In this document: positions 56,026-64,000 of the stretch, piece by piece
Layout of the letters: each line of letters starts with the position of its first letter
Position numbering within the stretch: position 1 is the stretch's first letter
NCBI RefSeq assembly: GCF_014931215.1
Contig: NZ_CP063089.1
Coordinates: 806,001 to 870,000 of the forward strand
DNA: 64,000 nt
Direction of reading: 5' to 3'
Origin: Campylobacter sp. 2014D-0216
Lineage (GTDB): Bacteria; Campylobacterota; Campylobacteria; Campylobacterales; Campylobacteraceae
The notes under the pieces: model-generated
What the model was told of the DNA's origin: nothing
Databases searched by the model: none
Seen by the model: the letters and a program-made list of their open reading frames with translations, nothing else
Made by a program: the position numbers and the translations under genes

Positions 56026-58218
56026 TTATAAGTAGTTTAACAAACTCATTTGAGAAATTTTAGAAGTTGCTGAAAGCATTGCTTGGTATGAAACCATAGT
56101 TTGCATAAATTGCATATAGGTTTGCCCATAATCAGCATCAGTAATCCCTGTTTTAATCGAAGCCACATTAATATTTAAAAAGGTCATTCTTTTGTTAGTT
56201 TCTTCTATATTGTTTGTGTATGCACCAATGGTAGTTTGCATTTTTCTAACATGCTCTTGCAAATGATCAATTCTCTCTAATGCTCCTTGCAAACCTGTGT
56301 TTCTAGGATCACTCCCTTCTGAATCAGCCCTCATGGTACCATTTAAAACCGCATCAATCATCTCATCTAAGTCTTTAATTAGATCAATATTTGGATCATC
56401 AATTGTCAAAGAATTGTTTGCACTAAAGACAAAACCCGAACCATTTACCGTAGTTCCTGCTGGAGGAAAGCCACTGTTTGAGTTAGAATCTTTTATAGTT
56501 ACTCCGATGTTGGTGTTACTTGAGAATTTATCAGTAATACTGATACGACCTTTATAATCCATACCAACTTCAACACTATCTCTAGAATTTAAAACTAACT
56601 TTTGATACTCTTTAAAATGATCAGCATTTGCAGGAGCAAGTGTAGTTTCTGGAATATTATCAGAAGCTATCATACCTATGATATCATTTAATTGTCCATA
56701 AGTAATATCTTCAGGATTAGTTGAGCTTATATTGCTAGGATTATTTGGATCAGCGCTCATAAAAGGAATTTGGATTAAAGTTCCATCAGGTTTATTAAAA
56801 CTCACCATAGAAGCTTCTAAATTTACAGTTACTTCATAAGTTTGACCACTTTTAGAAGTAATCTCCATTTGGAGTTGCTGACCATCCATGCTACCATTGG
56901 CATTTGCAACTACTTCGCTAAGCTTTGTACTATCTGTTGCGTATTCGCTTGTTCCTTTCACTACTTGAGAAACATTACCAAAAACAGTGTTACCATCTTT
57001 TTCAAAAGGCACATCAAAATCAGCTCCATTGGTTTTATTGCCATTGATATTGCTTTTTATAAAGTCTGTTTTGTGTATATCTACGGTAAATCTTTCTCCA
57101 CCAACCTCGATAGTAACCGGACTTCTTGTGTTATTTAAATTCCCTCCATGTGCGGCTTGCATGATACGATCGGTCACATCTTTCATGCTGATATTTTCTC
57201 TTTCTGCAGCGGCTTTTAAAGCTTTAATTTGCTCTGCATCTTGAAGCTGCGGGGTCATAGCAACTGCATGAAAGTCTAAAGAACTACTTCCCTCTTTTAA
57301 GCTTTTGATTTCAATTTGACCACTATCGTTAATCGTTACATCTACTACTTTGTTGCCTTCTGTGTTACCATATAGTTTACCTATGTTATTTAACACATCA
57401 TCTATTTTCGCATCAGGGTCTATATCTAAAGTGGCCTTAAAGCTTGTTCCATCGGGTCTTACCCCTTGAACATACATTGATGAGTGCGGAAAAGGAAGTT
57501 TATCATCGTAGCTACTGTCAAAATTTTCATCCGGTTTTAGCTCACCATTTTGGACATAATTTTGTCCTATCACATGAGAAAATAAAGACTCGCCGGTAAT
57601 GTGTTTTTTTTCATTTGGATAGCGTGCATCTGTAAATGAAACATTGGTTGAGATGATTTTATTAATATTTGAATCAGGTTTAAAAAATAAATCCCAACCA
57701 GGGATATTATAAGGAATTTGAGTTCCTGCGCCACTTACTACAAAAATATTATCTTTGTTGCCAGAATAATTTCCATATTTATCAAAAGGCTTATTTGCGC
57801 TATTTGATCCACCAAATAAATACTGCCCATTAATGCTAGTATTTGCAATATTTACAATAGAATCTCTCACGAGTTGTAATTCTTTTGCGATAGCCTCCCT
57901 AGACTCTTGAGAATTACCATCACTTGCAGCTTTAGTTAAAAGTGTTTTAAATTTTTCCAAAAGCTCTGTGATGTTTTTCAAAGCTGTATCAGTGTTTTTT
58001 GTCATCTCCATGGCCGCTTGAGTACCTTGAATCACTTGATTGATATTAGCCATTTCATATTCTAATCTTGAGCCATTGATATAAATGTTTGCATTTTCCC
58101 AAGAATGCTGAATAAGCTGACCGGTTTGAAGTTGCAAATTGTATTTATTTAACAAAGACTGTCCATCGGTGTAGTTTTGTATAGATGTGTAGAAATTATA
58201 CTGGTTACTAATTCTCAT
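56026..58218 (-). CDS. flgL: Flagellar hook-filament junction protein FlgL
   Basis: A 730-residue junction protein linking hook and filament, exported by the flagellar type III system. N- and C-terminal flagellin-like helical regions are visible (MRISNQYNFYTSIQNYTDGQ; INVASIKTGITDADYGQTYMQFM, ends in SQMSLLNYL), flanking a large variable middle of several hundred residues, much larger than in enterobacteria, as is normal in Campylobacter. Start at 58218 after GGAG; a longer frame adds five codons. A canonical sigma-54 promoter lies 36-52 bases upstream. Confidence 0.95.
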   Translation of the reverse strand: MRISNQYNFYTSIQNYTDGQSLLNKYNLQLQTGQLIQHSWENANIYINGSRLEYEMANINQVIQGTQAAMEMTKNTDTALKNITELLEKFKTLLTKAASDGNSQESREAIAKELQLVRDSIVNIANTSINGQYLFGGSNSANKPFDKYGNYSGNKDNIFVVSGAGTQIPYNIPGWDLFFKPDSNINKIISTNVSFTDARYPNEKKHITGESLFSHVIGQNYVQNGELKPDENFDSSYDDKLPFPHSSMYVQGVRPDGTSFKATLDIDPDAKIDDVLNNIGKLYGNTEGNKVVDVTINDSGQIEIKSLKEGSSSLDFHAVAMTPQLQDAEQIKALKAAAERENISMKDVTDRIMQAAHGGNLNNTRSPVTIEVGGERFTVDIHKTDFIKSNINGNKTNGADFDVPFEKDGNTVFGNVSQVVKGTSEYATDSTKLSEVVANANGSMDGQQLQMEITSKSGQTYEVTVNLEASMVSFNKPDGTLIQIPFMSADPNNPSNISSTNPEDITYGQLNDIIGMIASDNIPETTLAPANADHFKEYQKLVLNSRDSVEVGMDYKGRISITDKFSSNTNIGVTIKDSNSNSGFPPAGTTVNGSGFVFSANNSLTIDDPNIDLIKDLDEMIDAVLNGTMRADSEGSDPRNTGLQGALERIDHLQEHVRKMQTTIGAYTNNIEETNKRMTFLNINVASIKTGITDADYGQTYMQFMQTMVSYQAMLSATSKISQMSLLNYL

Positions 58219-58253
58219 AATTTTGCTCCGCAAATAATTTTTAAGGATTTATA

Positions 58254-58270
58254 AGCAAAAAAAGTTCCAA
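58254..58270 (-). promoter_or_regulatory. Sigma-54 promoter of flgL
   Basis: On the minus strand TTTGGAACTTTTTTTGCTT, with GG and GC separated by exactly ten bases, matching the sigma-54 -24/-12 consensus. FlgL is a middle flagellar gene under RpoN-FlgR control in Campylobacter. Confidence 0.9.
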
Positions 58271-58331
58271 AATTTAAAGCTAATTTAATTTTTCATACGA
58301 AATATTTTATTTTTTTTTAATATTTTTTTAG

Positions 58332-58337
58332 TATAAT
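58332..58337 (+). promoter_or_regulatory. -10 box of the tRNA-Leu gene
   Basis: TATAAT within TTTTAGTATAATCTC, 36 bases before the tRNA. Confidence 0.7.
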
Positions 58338-58373
58338 CTCAACTCTTAAATAAAATTAAATTCTTACACAAAA

Positions 58374-58460
58374 GCCCGAGTGGTGAAACTGGTAGACGCG
58401 CCAGACTCAAAATCTGGTAAGGGCAACCTTGTGTCGGTTCGAGTCCGACCTCGGGCACCA
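58374..58460 (+). tRNA. tRNA-Leu (anticodon CAA)
   Basis: An 87-base class II tRNA with encoded CCA. Acceptor arms GCCCGAG/CTCGGGC, anticodon stem CCAGA/TCTGG with loop CTCAAAA (anticodon CAA, reads UUG), a long variable arm and T-arm GGTTCGAGTCC. It stands at the junction between conserved core genes and an accessory region, a common integration position for islands, though no repeated 3' end of the tRNA was seen in the window. Confidence 0.97.
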
Positions 58461-58469
58461 TATTTCATA

Positions 58470-58947
58470 AAACAATTTTTGATTTTTCCACATCTAACTT
58501 TATAATAATCATTTCTTTTTTTATAAACAAAACTGATTATATTATGATGAGCATCACCATGCTTTATATTTTCTAAAGCTTTTATAATTAAGTTTTCATT
58601 TTTAAGTTTTATTATCCAAATGACAGGTTTTATCGCCACAGTAAAATTTTTGATTTTAAAATATCTTTTTAAAATTACATACTCTTTATAGAAAAACCTC
58701 TTGATGAATTTTATTTAATTTTACATCCAGATTAACATAAGCCTTTATATTACCCAAGGATGTTGATTTGACATCATCATAAAAACTTCATTTTGTGAAT
58801 TTGGGTTTGTAAAGCCTTGATTTAAAAGTATACATCTACCCAAACTCAAAACAATCACATCGCCTAAACTCTTTAAAAATTGCCTTTATAAAACACACTA
58901 TTTTCCAAAGTAATTACAAAGTTTTTACTATGATTAACAAACCACAC
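58470..58947 (-). pseudogene. Decayed protein-coding remnant between tRNA-Leu and the accessory genes
   Basis: This 500-base gap has no intact gene, but on the minus strand coding-like peptides continue from frame to frame: 58947-58873 (VWFVNHSKNFVITLENSVFY...), 58879-58745 (FLKSLGDVIVLSLGRCILL...), 58778-58686 (DDVKSTSLGNIKAYVNLDVK...) and an open stretch from about 58710 down to about 58470 (YVILKRYFKIKNFTVAIKPV...). Each hand-over occurs at a short repeat (run of A/T or ATGATGATG), as expected for frameshifts in a dying gene. The original family was not recognised. The order of segments and the matching base composition are seen; that they were one gene is inferred. Confidence 0.4.
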
Positions 58948-58966
58948 CTACTACTTACTACCTTCC

Positions 58967-59779
58967 CTACTTCAACCTCACATTCATGATCACATTAGAT
59001 AAAAATATACTATCTTGTTTAAAGTCTTTTGAGTTATATGCATTTTTTGATTGTATAGTTTGTATTAAAGTTGAAAGATTGTATAAACTTAAACCCTCTA
59101 ATATATTTATAAGTTCTATCTTGCTTAAAGTATTAAAATCATTTAATAGTCTAAGATAATTACTTATAATAGAAGAAGAATTGATATTATGAAATACAAT
59201 TTTATTTTTTATATCTTCTTTAATAAAAAATTGATTATTTTTTATATAAAAATAAGTTTTAAGATGATGATTACTTAATATTTGATTATAAAAACTTAAA
59301 AGGCTTTCTTTGTTATTTAAGTCTATAAAATTTAAAAATATATTTTCTTTTAATAATGCTTCTTGTAGTTGTTTTAAGTTTTTAAAAGCTTGATTTATAC
59401 TAGAAAGATTTTCCAAAGCATAAATGGTGTTATCATCTTTAGAAATTGTTCTATTAATGTTATATTGTAATAAAGGATTTTTATAAAGTGTATCACTATT
59501 GATTAAGATATTGATATAAAAAGATTCTTTTATATCAGTGTGCTTTTTAATATGTAAAAATTCTAAAATATTTAAAAAAGCATTAGGTATGTAAAATTGA
59601 TCTAAACTAAGTTGTAAAAAATGATTCATATTATACATAGAAAAAATATCATTATCTTTAATCAAATCATCTTTATTTAGATTAAATAACATAACTCCAC
59701 CAAAACCTAATAAGCTTAAATTTTTTAAATTCTCTAAAGCTTTTCTTTTTTCTAAATCAATTTGAAGTATTTTTTGCAT
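58967..59779 (-). CDS. Hypothetical protein of the accessory region
   Basis: A 270-residue, very Asn/Leu/Ile-rich, mostly helical cytosolic protein with no cysteine, signal or membrane segment. It is not recognised. AAAGG lies six bases before the ATG. Just upstream (59798-59861) is a degenerate copy of the 3' end of the large gene at 62535, so it occupies the place where a third paralogue would be expected in the repeated array. It may be a partner of the neighbouring genes (for example an immunity-type protein), which is speculation. Confidence 0.65.
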   Translation of the reverse strand: MQKILQIDLEKRKALENLKNLSLLGFGGVMLFNLNKDDLIKDNDIFSMYNMNHFLQLSLDQFYIPNAFLNILEFLHIKKHTDIKESFYINILINSDTLYKNPLLQYNINRTISKDDNTIYALENLSSINQAFKNLKQLQEALLKENIFLNFIDLNNKESLLSFYNQILSNHHLKTYFYIKNNQFFIKEDIKNKIVFHNINSSSIISNYLRLLNDFNTLSKIELINILEGLSLYNLSTLIQTIQSKNAYNSKDFKQDSIFLSNVIMNVRLK

Positions 59780-59797
59780 TGTTTTTCCTTTCTTTAA

Positions 59798-59861
59798 TTA
59801 ACCTATACATAAACCATCTTCTATAATGATAGTGGTAGCTAGTATAGTTATGAAATTCATT
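59798..59861 (-). repeat. Tail repeat C: degenerate copy of the 3' end of the 62535 gene
   Basis: Encodes LATTIIIEDGLCIG then stop, against LATTIIMEDGLYIG at the end of the large gene. Here the repeat even forms a 20-codon open frame starting with ATG (59860-59798). It lies between a paralogue stop and the 270-residue gene. Confidence 0.8.
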
Positions 59862-59865
59862 ATTT

Positions 59866-61167
59866 TTACTCTTTTATATTATGTTCTTTAGCATAAGCTT
59901 GTATTTTAGCTCGAAGTTCTTGCGGAAAATTATATCTATATATGGCAGGAATTCTTGGATTAAGTTTAGCGTCTAATTTGTGTTTTTTATAAATAAATTC
60001 TAAATATTCTGGTATATAATAATAAGGTGCATTAGGATAGCCTTGTGGTGGAGTTAGGGCTGCTAGTTTGGCATGTAGTATTAAAGTATCATTAAAAAGT
60101 TGCGCTCTTTCTTCACTCCAATCATTAGGTGTATCGGTTCCATAGCCCTGCAACATACCATTTTTATACCCTCCCCTATAACGATCAAATTCTCTTCTAC
60201 TTTCATAAGTAGAATCTACATCCCTTGGATCTTTTATCTTACCCTCAACCACATCACTTCTTAAGGCTTTGTATATATCTCCAAATTCATCTTCAGAAAT
60301 TTGATATTCGTTATAATCAATTATCCAATCTATTCCCATAATCTCATCTATAAAAGGAAGCATACCAAATTCATCAGGTTTTAAAGTCTTAGCTAAGGTT
60401 TTAATCTCTTGTTCTCTTAAAGGATTTTTATGCACTCCTACTAAACCACTTCCTACAGCAATATCAGCATAACCATAAATAGCACCTAATAAATTAGGTT
60501 TATCTAATATACTACTTCCTCCACTTAATTGTATATAAAGTATAGTAGCTTGGATAAATCTTGCATTAAAACCATTTTGAAACATATCATTAGCTAGATA
60601 TTTATAATCACCTAATATTCCTGCTGCCATACCCCATTCATTATGAAATAAACTTGATCTTAGATTATGTTTATTATCATCTACTATTTTATATAATTTT
60701 TCATATTTAGGATCTACATTTCCTTTTTCGTCTACAGCTCCTATAGCTTCATAAGGTATATCTATAACAACACTTCTTATACCACTTCTTATAACTAAAT
60801 ACTTATATCTTTCTTTTTTAGTTTTTAAAGATTTATAATAAGCTTTTTCTGCTTTAGTCCAAGGAGCTATGCTTCCTTTAATAGGATCTTTTAGATAAAT
60901 ACTTTGCCAATCTTTAAACTCAAGCAAAGTAGAACTTTGTCCTGTATAAAGATTAGGATCTAAATATCTGGGTTGATAGTCTTTGTAGGGAGAGTTTCTT
61001 AATATACGATCAGCTTCAAACAAAGCTTTAGAATATTCTTGGGTGTATTTGCCTACTTCACGTCCATCTTTTCTTTTATCAAATATAATTTGATTTGTAT
61101 TTTTATCAACTTCTAATATAAGTCCATTAGAAGTATAAATCTCGTAAATATCTTTATTACCACTCAT
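59866..61167 (-). CDS. Tandem paralogue 2, unknown accessory protein
   Basis: A 433-residue soluble protein with no signal, membrane segment or cysteine. It is nearly identical to the paralogue upstream: about 610 bases in the centre-to-N-terminal part (60337-60946) show no difference by eye, while the first 60 residues, residues near 265-290 and the region around 385-410 differ. Conserved phrases include FHNEWGMAAGILGDY and VGSGLVGVHKNPL. No known catalytic motif is recognised. AAAGGAT ribosome site upstream. Possible toxin, immunity or structural component; unassigned. Confidence 0.75.
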   Translation of the reverse strand: MSGNKDIYEIYTSNGLILEVDKNTNQIIFDKRKDGREVGKYTQEYSKALFEADRILRNSPYKDYQPRYLDPNLYTGQSSTLLEFKDWQSIYLKDPIKGSIAPWTKAEKAYYKSLKTKKERYKYLVIRSGIRSVVIDIPYEAIGAVDEKGNVDPKYEKLYKIVDDNKHNLRSSLFHNEWGMAAGILGDYKYLANDMFQNGFNARFIQATILYIQLSGGSSILDKPNLLGAIYGYADIAVGSGLVGVHKNPLREQEIKTLAKTLKPDEFGMLPFIDEIMGIDWIIDYNEYQISEDEFGDIYKALRSDVVEGKIKDPRDVDSTYESRREFDRYRGGYKNGMLQGYGTDTPNDWSEERAQLFNDTLILHAKLAALTPPQGYPNAPYYYIPEYLEFIYKKHKLDAKLNPRIPAIYRYNFPQELRAKIQAYAKEHNIKE

Positions 61168-61177
61168 TTTTATCCTT

Positions 61178-61233
61178 TCATCCTATATATAAACCATCTT
61201 CCATGATTATAGTAGTGGCTAATGAAATTCATT
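61178..61233 (-). repeat. Tail repeat B: copy of the 3' end of the 62535 gene between the paralogues
   Basis: Encodes LATTIIMEDGLYIG and a stop exactly as in the large gene, but the reading frame upstream is broken by a short deletion after AATGAATTT. It is followed by the same AAAGGATAAAAATG start region as the first paralogue, so the duplicated unit ran from this tail through the paralogue. Confidence 0.85.
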
Positions 61234-61237
61234 ATTT

Positions 61238-62524
61238 TTACTCTTTTATATTATGTTCTTTAGCATAAGCTTGTATTTTAGCTCGAAGTTCTTGCGGAAA
61301 ATTATATCTATATATAGCAGGAATTCTTGGATCAAGGAGTTTATCAAGTTTATGTCTTTTATAATACCATTCTAGTTTTTCAGGGGTAAAATAATAAGGT
61401 GCATTAGGATAGCCTTGTGGTGGAGTTAGGGCTGCTAGTTTGGCATGTAGTATTAAAGTATCATTAAAAAGTTGCGCTCTTTCTTCACTCCAATCATTAG
61501 GTGTATCGGTTCCATAGCCTTGCGCCATACCCTTTCTATATCCAACCATATAACGATCAAATTCTCTTCTACTTTCATAAGTAGAATCTACATCCCTTGG
61601 ATCTTTTATCTTACCCTCAACTATATCACTTCTTAAGGCTTTGTATATACTTCCAAATTGATCATTAGCCAATCTATATTTATTCAAATCAATTATCCAA
61701 TCTACCCCCATAATCTCATCTATAAAAGGAAGCATACCAAATTCATCAGGTTTTAAAGTCTTAGCTAAGGTTTTAATCTCTTGTTCTCTTAAAGGATTTT
61801 TATGCACTCCTACTAAACCACTTCCTACAGCAATATCAGCATAACCATAAATAGCACCTAATAAATTAGGTTTATCTAATATACTACTTCCTCCACTTAA
61901 TTGTATATAAAGTATAGTAGCTTGGATAAATCTTGCATTAAAACCATTTTGAAACATATCATTAGCTAGATATTTATAATCACCTAATATTCCTGCTGCC
62001 ATACCCCATTCATTATGAAATAAACTTGATCTTAGATTATGTTTATTATCATCTACTATTTTATATAATTTTTCATATTTAGGATCTACATTTCCTTTTT
62101 CGTCTACAGCTCCTATAGCTTCATAAGGTATATCTATAACAACACTTCTTATACCACTTCTTATAACTAAATACTTATATCTTTCTTTTTTAGTTTTTAA
62201 AGATTTATAATAAGCTTTTTCTGCTTTAGTCCAAGGAGCTATGCTTCCTTTAATAGGATCTTTTAGATAAATACTTTGCCAATCTTTAAACTCAAGCAAA
62301 GTAGAACTTTGTCCTGTGTAAAGATTAGGATCTAAATATCTAGGTTGATAGTCTTTGTAGGGGGAGTTTTGTTTGATATTGTGTGCTTCAAACAAAGCTT
62401 TAGAATATTCTTGGGTGTATTTGCCTACCTTAGCTCCCCCATCATCTAATAAAATTTTATTCGTTTTTTTTTCTACATCTAAAATAATACCATTAGGCAT
62501 ATAAATTTCATAAGTTTCACTCAT
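61238..62524 (-). CDS. Tandem paralogue 1, unknown accessory protein
   Basis: A 428-residue soluble protein, the upstream member of a tandem pair 1372 bases apart. It starts MSETYEIYMPNGIILDVEKK and ends IQAYAKEHNIKE, the same end as its neighbour. No cysteine, signal or membrane helix. Ten bases separate it from the stop of the large upstream gene, so they form one transcript. Not recognised; the tight coupling suggests the products act together. The N-terminal 60 residues and two internal patches diverge from the paralogue, while the middle is identical. Confidence 0.75.
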   Translation of the reverse strand: MSETYEIYMPNGIILDVEKKTNKILLDDGGAKVGKYTQEYSKALFEAHNIKQNSPYKDYQPRYLDPNLYTGQSSTLLEFKDWQSIYLKDPIKGSIAPWTKAEKAYYKSLKTKKERYKYLVIRSGIRSVVIDIPYEAIGAVDEKGNVDPKYEKLYKIVDDNKHNLRSSLFHNEWGMAAGILGDYKYLANDMFQNGFNARFIQATILYIQLSGGSSILDKPNLLGAIYGYADIAVGSGLVGVHKNPLREQEIKTLAKTLKPDEFGMLPFIDEIMGVDWIIDLNKYRLANDQFGSIYKALRSDIVEGKIKDPRDVDSTYESRREFDRYMVGYRKGMAQGYGTDTPNDWSEERAQLFNDTLILHAKLAALTPPQGYPNAPYYFTPEKLEWYYKRHKLDKLLDPRIPAIYRYNFPQELRAKIQAYAKEHNIKE

Positions 62525-62534
62525 TTTTATCCTT

Positions 62535-64000
62535 TCATCCTATATACAAACCATCTTCCATAATTATAGTAGTGGCTAGTCTGCCTATAAATTCATTAGA
62601 ATAATCCTGTATTTTACTAATATCATCACTTTCATCATCATCGTTTTCATTTTTTATTTTCCCATTTACCTTTTCATCCCCTATCCCCCTATACATCACT
62701 TCTAAATTATGTTGTCCTATGGCTTCTAAATTTTCCATTAATCTTCTTGCTTTTTGTCTATCTTCTATGAACTTACCCTTTTCATCTTGGATAGTATTAT
62801 AAATACCATTTACATATTCATATAAAATTTGTATAGCATCATTATAAGCTAAGATAGGGTGTTGTTTTATCACTGGGTGTTGTGTTTTATACTCTTCTTT
62901 TCTTTGAAAATGCTCTAGCTTATATATATTACAATTTCTAAGTTCTATATTGTTTTTTTCAAAAAATTCTTTATCATTTAAGATGTATTTGCCCTCATTG
63001 ATTTTATCTTCCTTAAAAGCACTTCTTTTCTCATCTAAAATAATATAAGATAAAAGTCTTTTTAAGGCAAATTCCCTAGCTTTGCTTGAAGTCGTAGCAC
63101 AAGCAATACTAGGATAATAACTAAGCCCACCTGTGCACAATAAAGAACCAAAAATAAACTCAGATAAATCAAAACTCATAAATCTAGAATTTATCAATAA
63201 AGGATAGGTTAAGTATTCTTCTTTTTTTACAGCTAAAGGAAAATCATAATTGTAAGTAAATTTTTCATACATTAGTTTTTCATATAAAATTTTTAACCTT
63301 TCATAATTTGTAGGCAAAAGTGTATCGATAAAAGATCCTGCTAAATTTTTTAACACATCTACACTTAAATTTTTACTTACTTTAATAGAAAAATCAATAG
63401 CTAATTGTTTTTTTACTTTTGATATCAAATGAATTTGCTTAGCTTTATCCAATCTTGAAAAACTCTTTGACTTTTTCAACTCGCTTGCATATTCTAATTG
63501 ATTAAAATAATAATAATTTGTTCCTATTTGATATAAAAAAAGCTTATTGAGTGGCTTTTTACTTTTTGGATTAATTTTTATAAAATGCCCTTTAGGATTA
63601 AGTGCATAAAATATCCCTAGTTCTTTAAAAAAATGTGCTTTAAAACTAGAAAATAATTTATTGCCATAATGCTTTTTATCAAAGCTTGAATTTATAAAAA
63701 ATAAAATCATTTTTTTAAAAAAATCAGGCTGGCTCATAAAAAATTCTGCAAAAGGAAAAAGTTGCTTAATGATGTTAAAAAAAGTAATATCTATGGATAA
63801 TTTTGCAAGTTCATTATCAAGCATAATTTCTTGAATGCTTTTATCTAAATCTTTTTTCAAAGGAAGAGTTTTGTCTGTTTGTGTATTTTCTTTAAATTCA
63901 ATTTCCTCATCAAAGCTTTCATTTAAGGTTTTTAAAAAATTCACATAAGTTCGATCCTCTTCTTCAAAATCATTTTCAAATATAGCTTTAGCTAATTCAT
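62535..64000 (-). CDS. Large unknown protein, N-terminus outside window
   Basis: At least 488 codons are open; the frame continues to the right edge (ELAKAIFENDFEEEDRTYV precedes an internal GTG at 63944), so the gene begins beyond 64000. The visible part is helical, Lys/Asn-rich, with a weakly hydrophobic patch near DITFFNIIKQLFPFAEFFM, an acidic cluster DDDESDD near the end, and the C-terminal LATTIIMEDGLYIG that is copied twice downstream. No domain recognised. First gene of the repeated accessory array; a secretion-system effector or other surface-contact protein is possible but unproven. Confidence 0.7.
   Translation of the reverse strand, partial: ELAKAIFENDFEEEDRTYVNFLKTLNESFDEEIEFKENTQTDKTLPLKKDLDKSIQEIMLDNELAKLSIDITFFNIIKQLFPFAEFFMSQPDFFKKMILFFINSSFDKKHYGNKLFSSFKAHFFKELGIFYALNPKGHFIKINPKSKKPLNKLFLYQIGTNYYYFNQLEYASELKKSKSFSRLDKAKQIHLISKVKKQLAIDFSIKVSKNLSVDVLKNLAGSFIDTLLPTNYERLKILYEKLMYEKFTYNYDFPLAVKKEEYLTYPLLINSRFMSFDLSEFIFGSLLCTGGLSYYPSIACATTSSKAREFALKRLLSYIILDEKRSAFKEDKINEGKYILNDKEFFEKNNIELRNCNIYKLEHFQRKEEYKTQHPVIKQHPILAYNDAIQILYEYVNGIYNTIQDEKGKFIEDRQKARRLMENLEAIGQHNLEVMYRGIGDEKVNGKIKNENDDDESDDISKIQDYSNEFIGRLATTIIMEDGLYIG

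Noticed and set aside
58374-58460. attL/attR direct repeat of the tRNA-Leu 3' end
   Set aside because: No second copy of the tRNA end and no integrase gene were found within the window.
58364-58639. A 91-codon minus-strand frame across the tRNA-Leu gene
   Set aside because: Its C-terminal part (GRTRTDTRLPLPDFESG) is the well-known false translation of an antisense tRNA-Leu. The upstream part is kept only as a possible piece of the decayed gene.
35690-62360. Poly-G phase-variation tracts
   Set aside because: The longest G runs noticed are five bases (near 35692, 42024 and 62358), too short for Campylobacter slip-strand switching.
59798-62598. CRISPR-like array because of recurring short sequences
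   Set aside because: The repeats are three copies spaced more than 1.3 kb apart, diverged, and are clearly copies of a gene's 3' end.
62535-63944. A complete 469-residue gene starting at GTG 63944
   Set aside because: The frame is open upstream to the window edge with coding-like sequence, and no ribosome site precedes the GTG, so the gene is treated as partial.
59000-64000. Type VI secretion effector/immunity locus
   Set aside because: No VgrG, PAAR, Hcp or recognised toxin domain is visible in the window; kept only as a hypothesis in the findings.

Overview
The window is AT-rich (roughly 30% G+C), densely coded epsilonproteobacterial DNA, and almost certainly Campylobacter. Within that genus it most resembles the C. 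lari group. Evidence for this includes the hemC-fxsA-proS-hemA-ispB block, the htrA-cbpA-hspR-kefB block, pst next to ferritin, the hyp cluster, oorDABC next to mdh, and ftsK beside flgL. These blocks match neighbourhoods I know from C. jejuni, but they are joined in a different order. No rRNA, insertion sequence, prophage or CRISPR array was seen.

Layout. 1-8.2 kb: minus-strand heme synthesis (hemC, hemA), prolyl-tRNA synthetase, a polyprenyl diphosphate synthase, small envelope and unknown genes, a HAD phosphatase and a KefB-type antiporter. 8.2-13 kb: stress block with hspR and cbpA (minus) facing htrA and a CprRS-like two-component system (plus). 13-15.6 kb: UvrD-type helicase and thiol peroxidase. 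15.7-23.4 kb: msrA and the whole NiFe-hydrogenase maturation set hypF-B-C-D-E-A, with a HypF-like companion upstream; the hydrogenase itself is not here. 23.5-27.6 kb: exported peptidase-E-like protein, YgjP-type metalloprotein, MATE transporter, DUF2920 protein. 27.7-33.4 kb: pstSCAB diverging from a two-component system, with a shared Pho-box-like repeat between them. Then ferritin and an S24-type repressor.

34.9-42.3 kb is the most interesting respiratory locus. It holds an MccA-type octaheme cytochrome c (probable sulfite reductase) with seven CXXCH sites plus one CX17CH site. Downstream are a rhodanese/hexaheme/cytochrome-b fusion that probably feeds it electrons, a thioredoxin-like lipoprotein, and a short CcsBA heme lyase likely dedicated to the unusual heme site.

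42.3-58.2 kb: lpxD, ilvIH, oorDABC, mdh, an AsmA-like protein, mltG, ftsK and flgL (with a clear sigma-54 promoter). sucCD is not found between mdh and oor. A tRNA-Leu(CAA) at 58.4 kb marks the edge of an accessory region. It starts with a decayed gene remnant, then a 270-residue unknown protein, two near-identical tandem paralogues, and a large unknown gene running off the window. Short copies of that large gene's 3' end sit between the downstream genes, a sign of repeated module duplication. This looks like an effector/immunity-style or other contact-system locus, but no function can be assigned from sequence alone.
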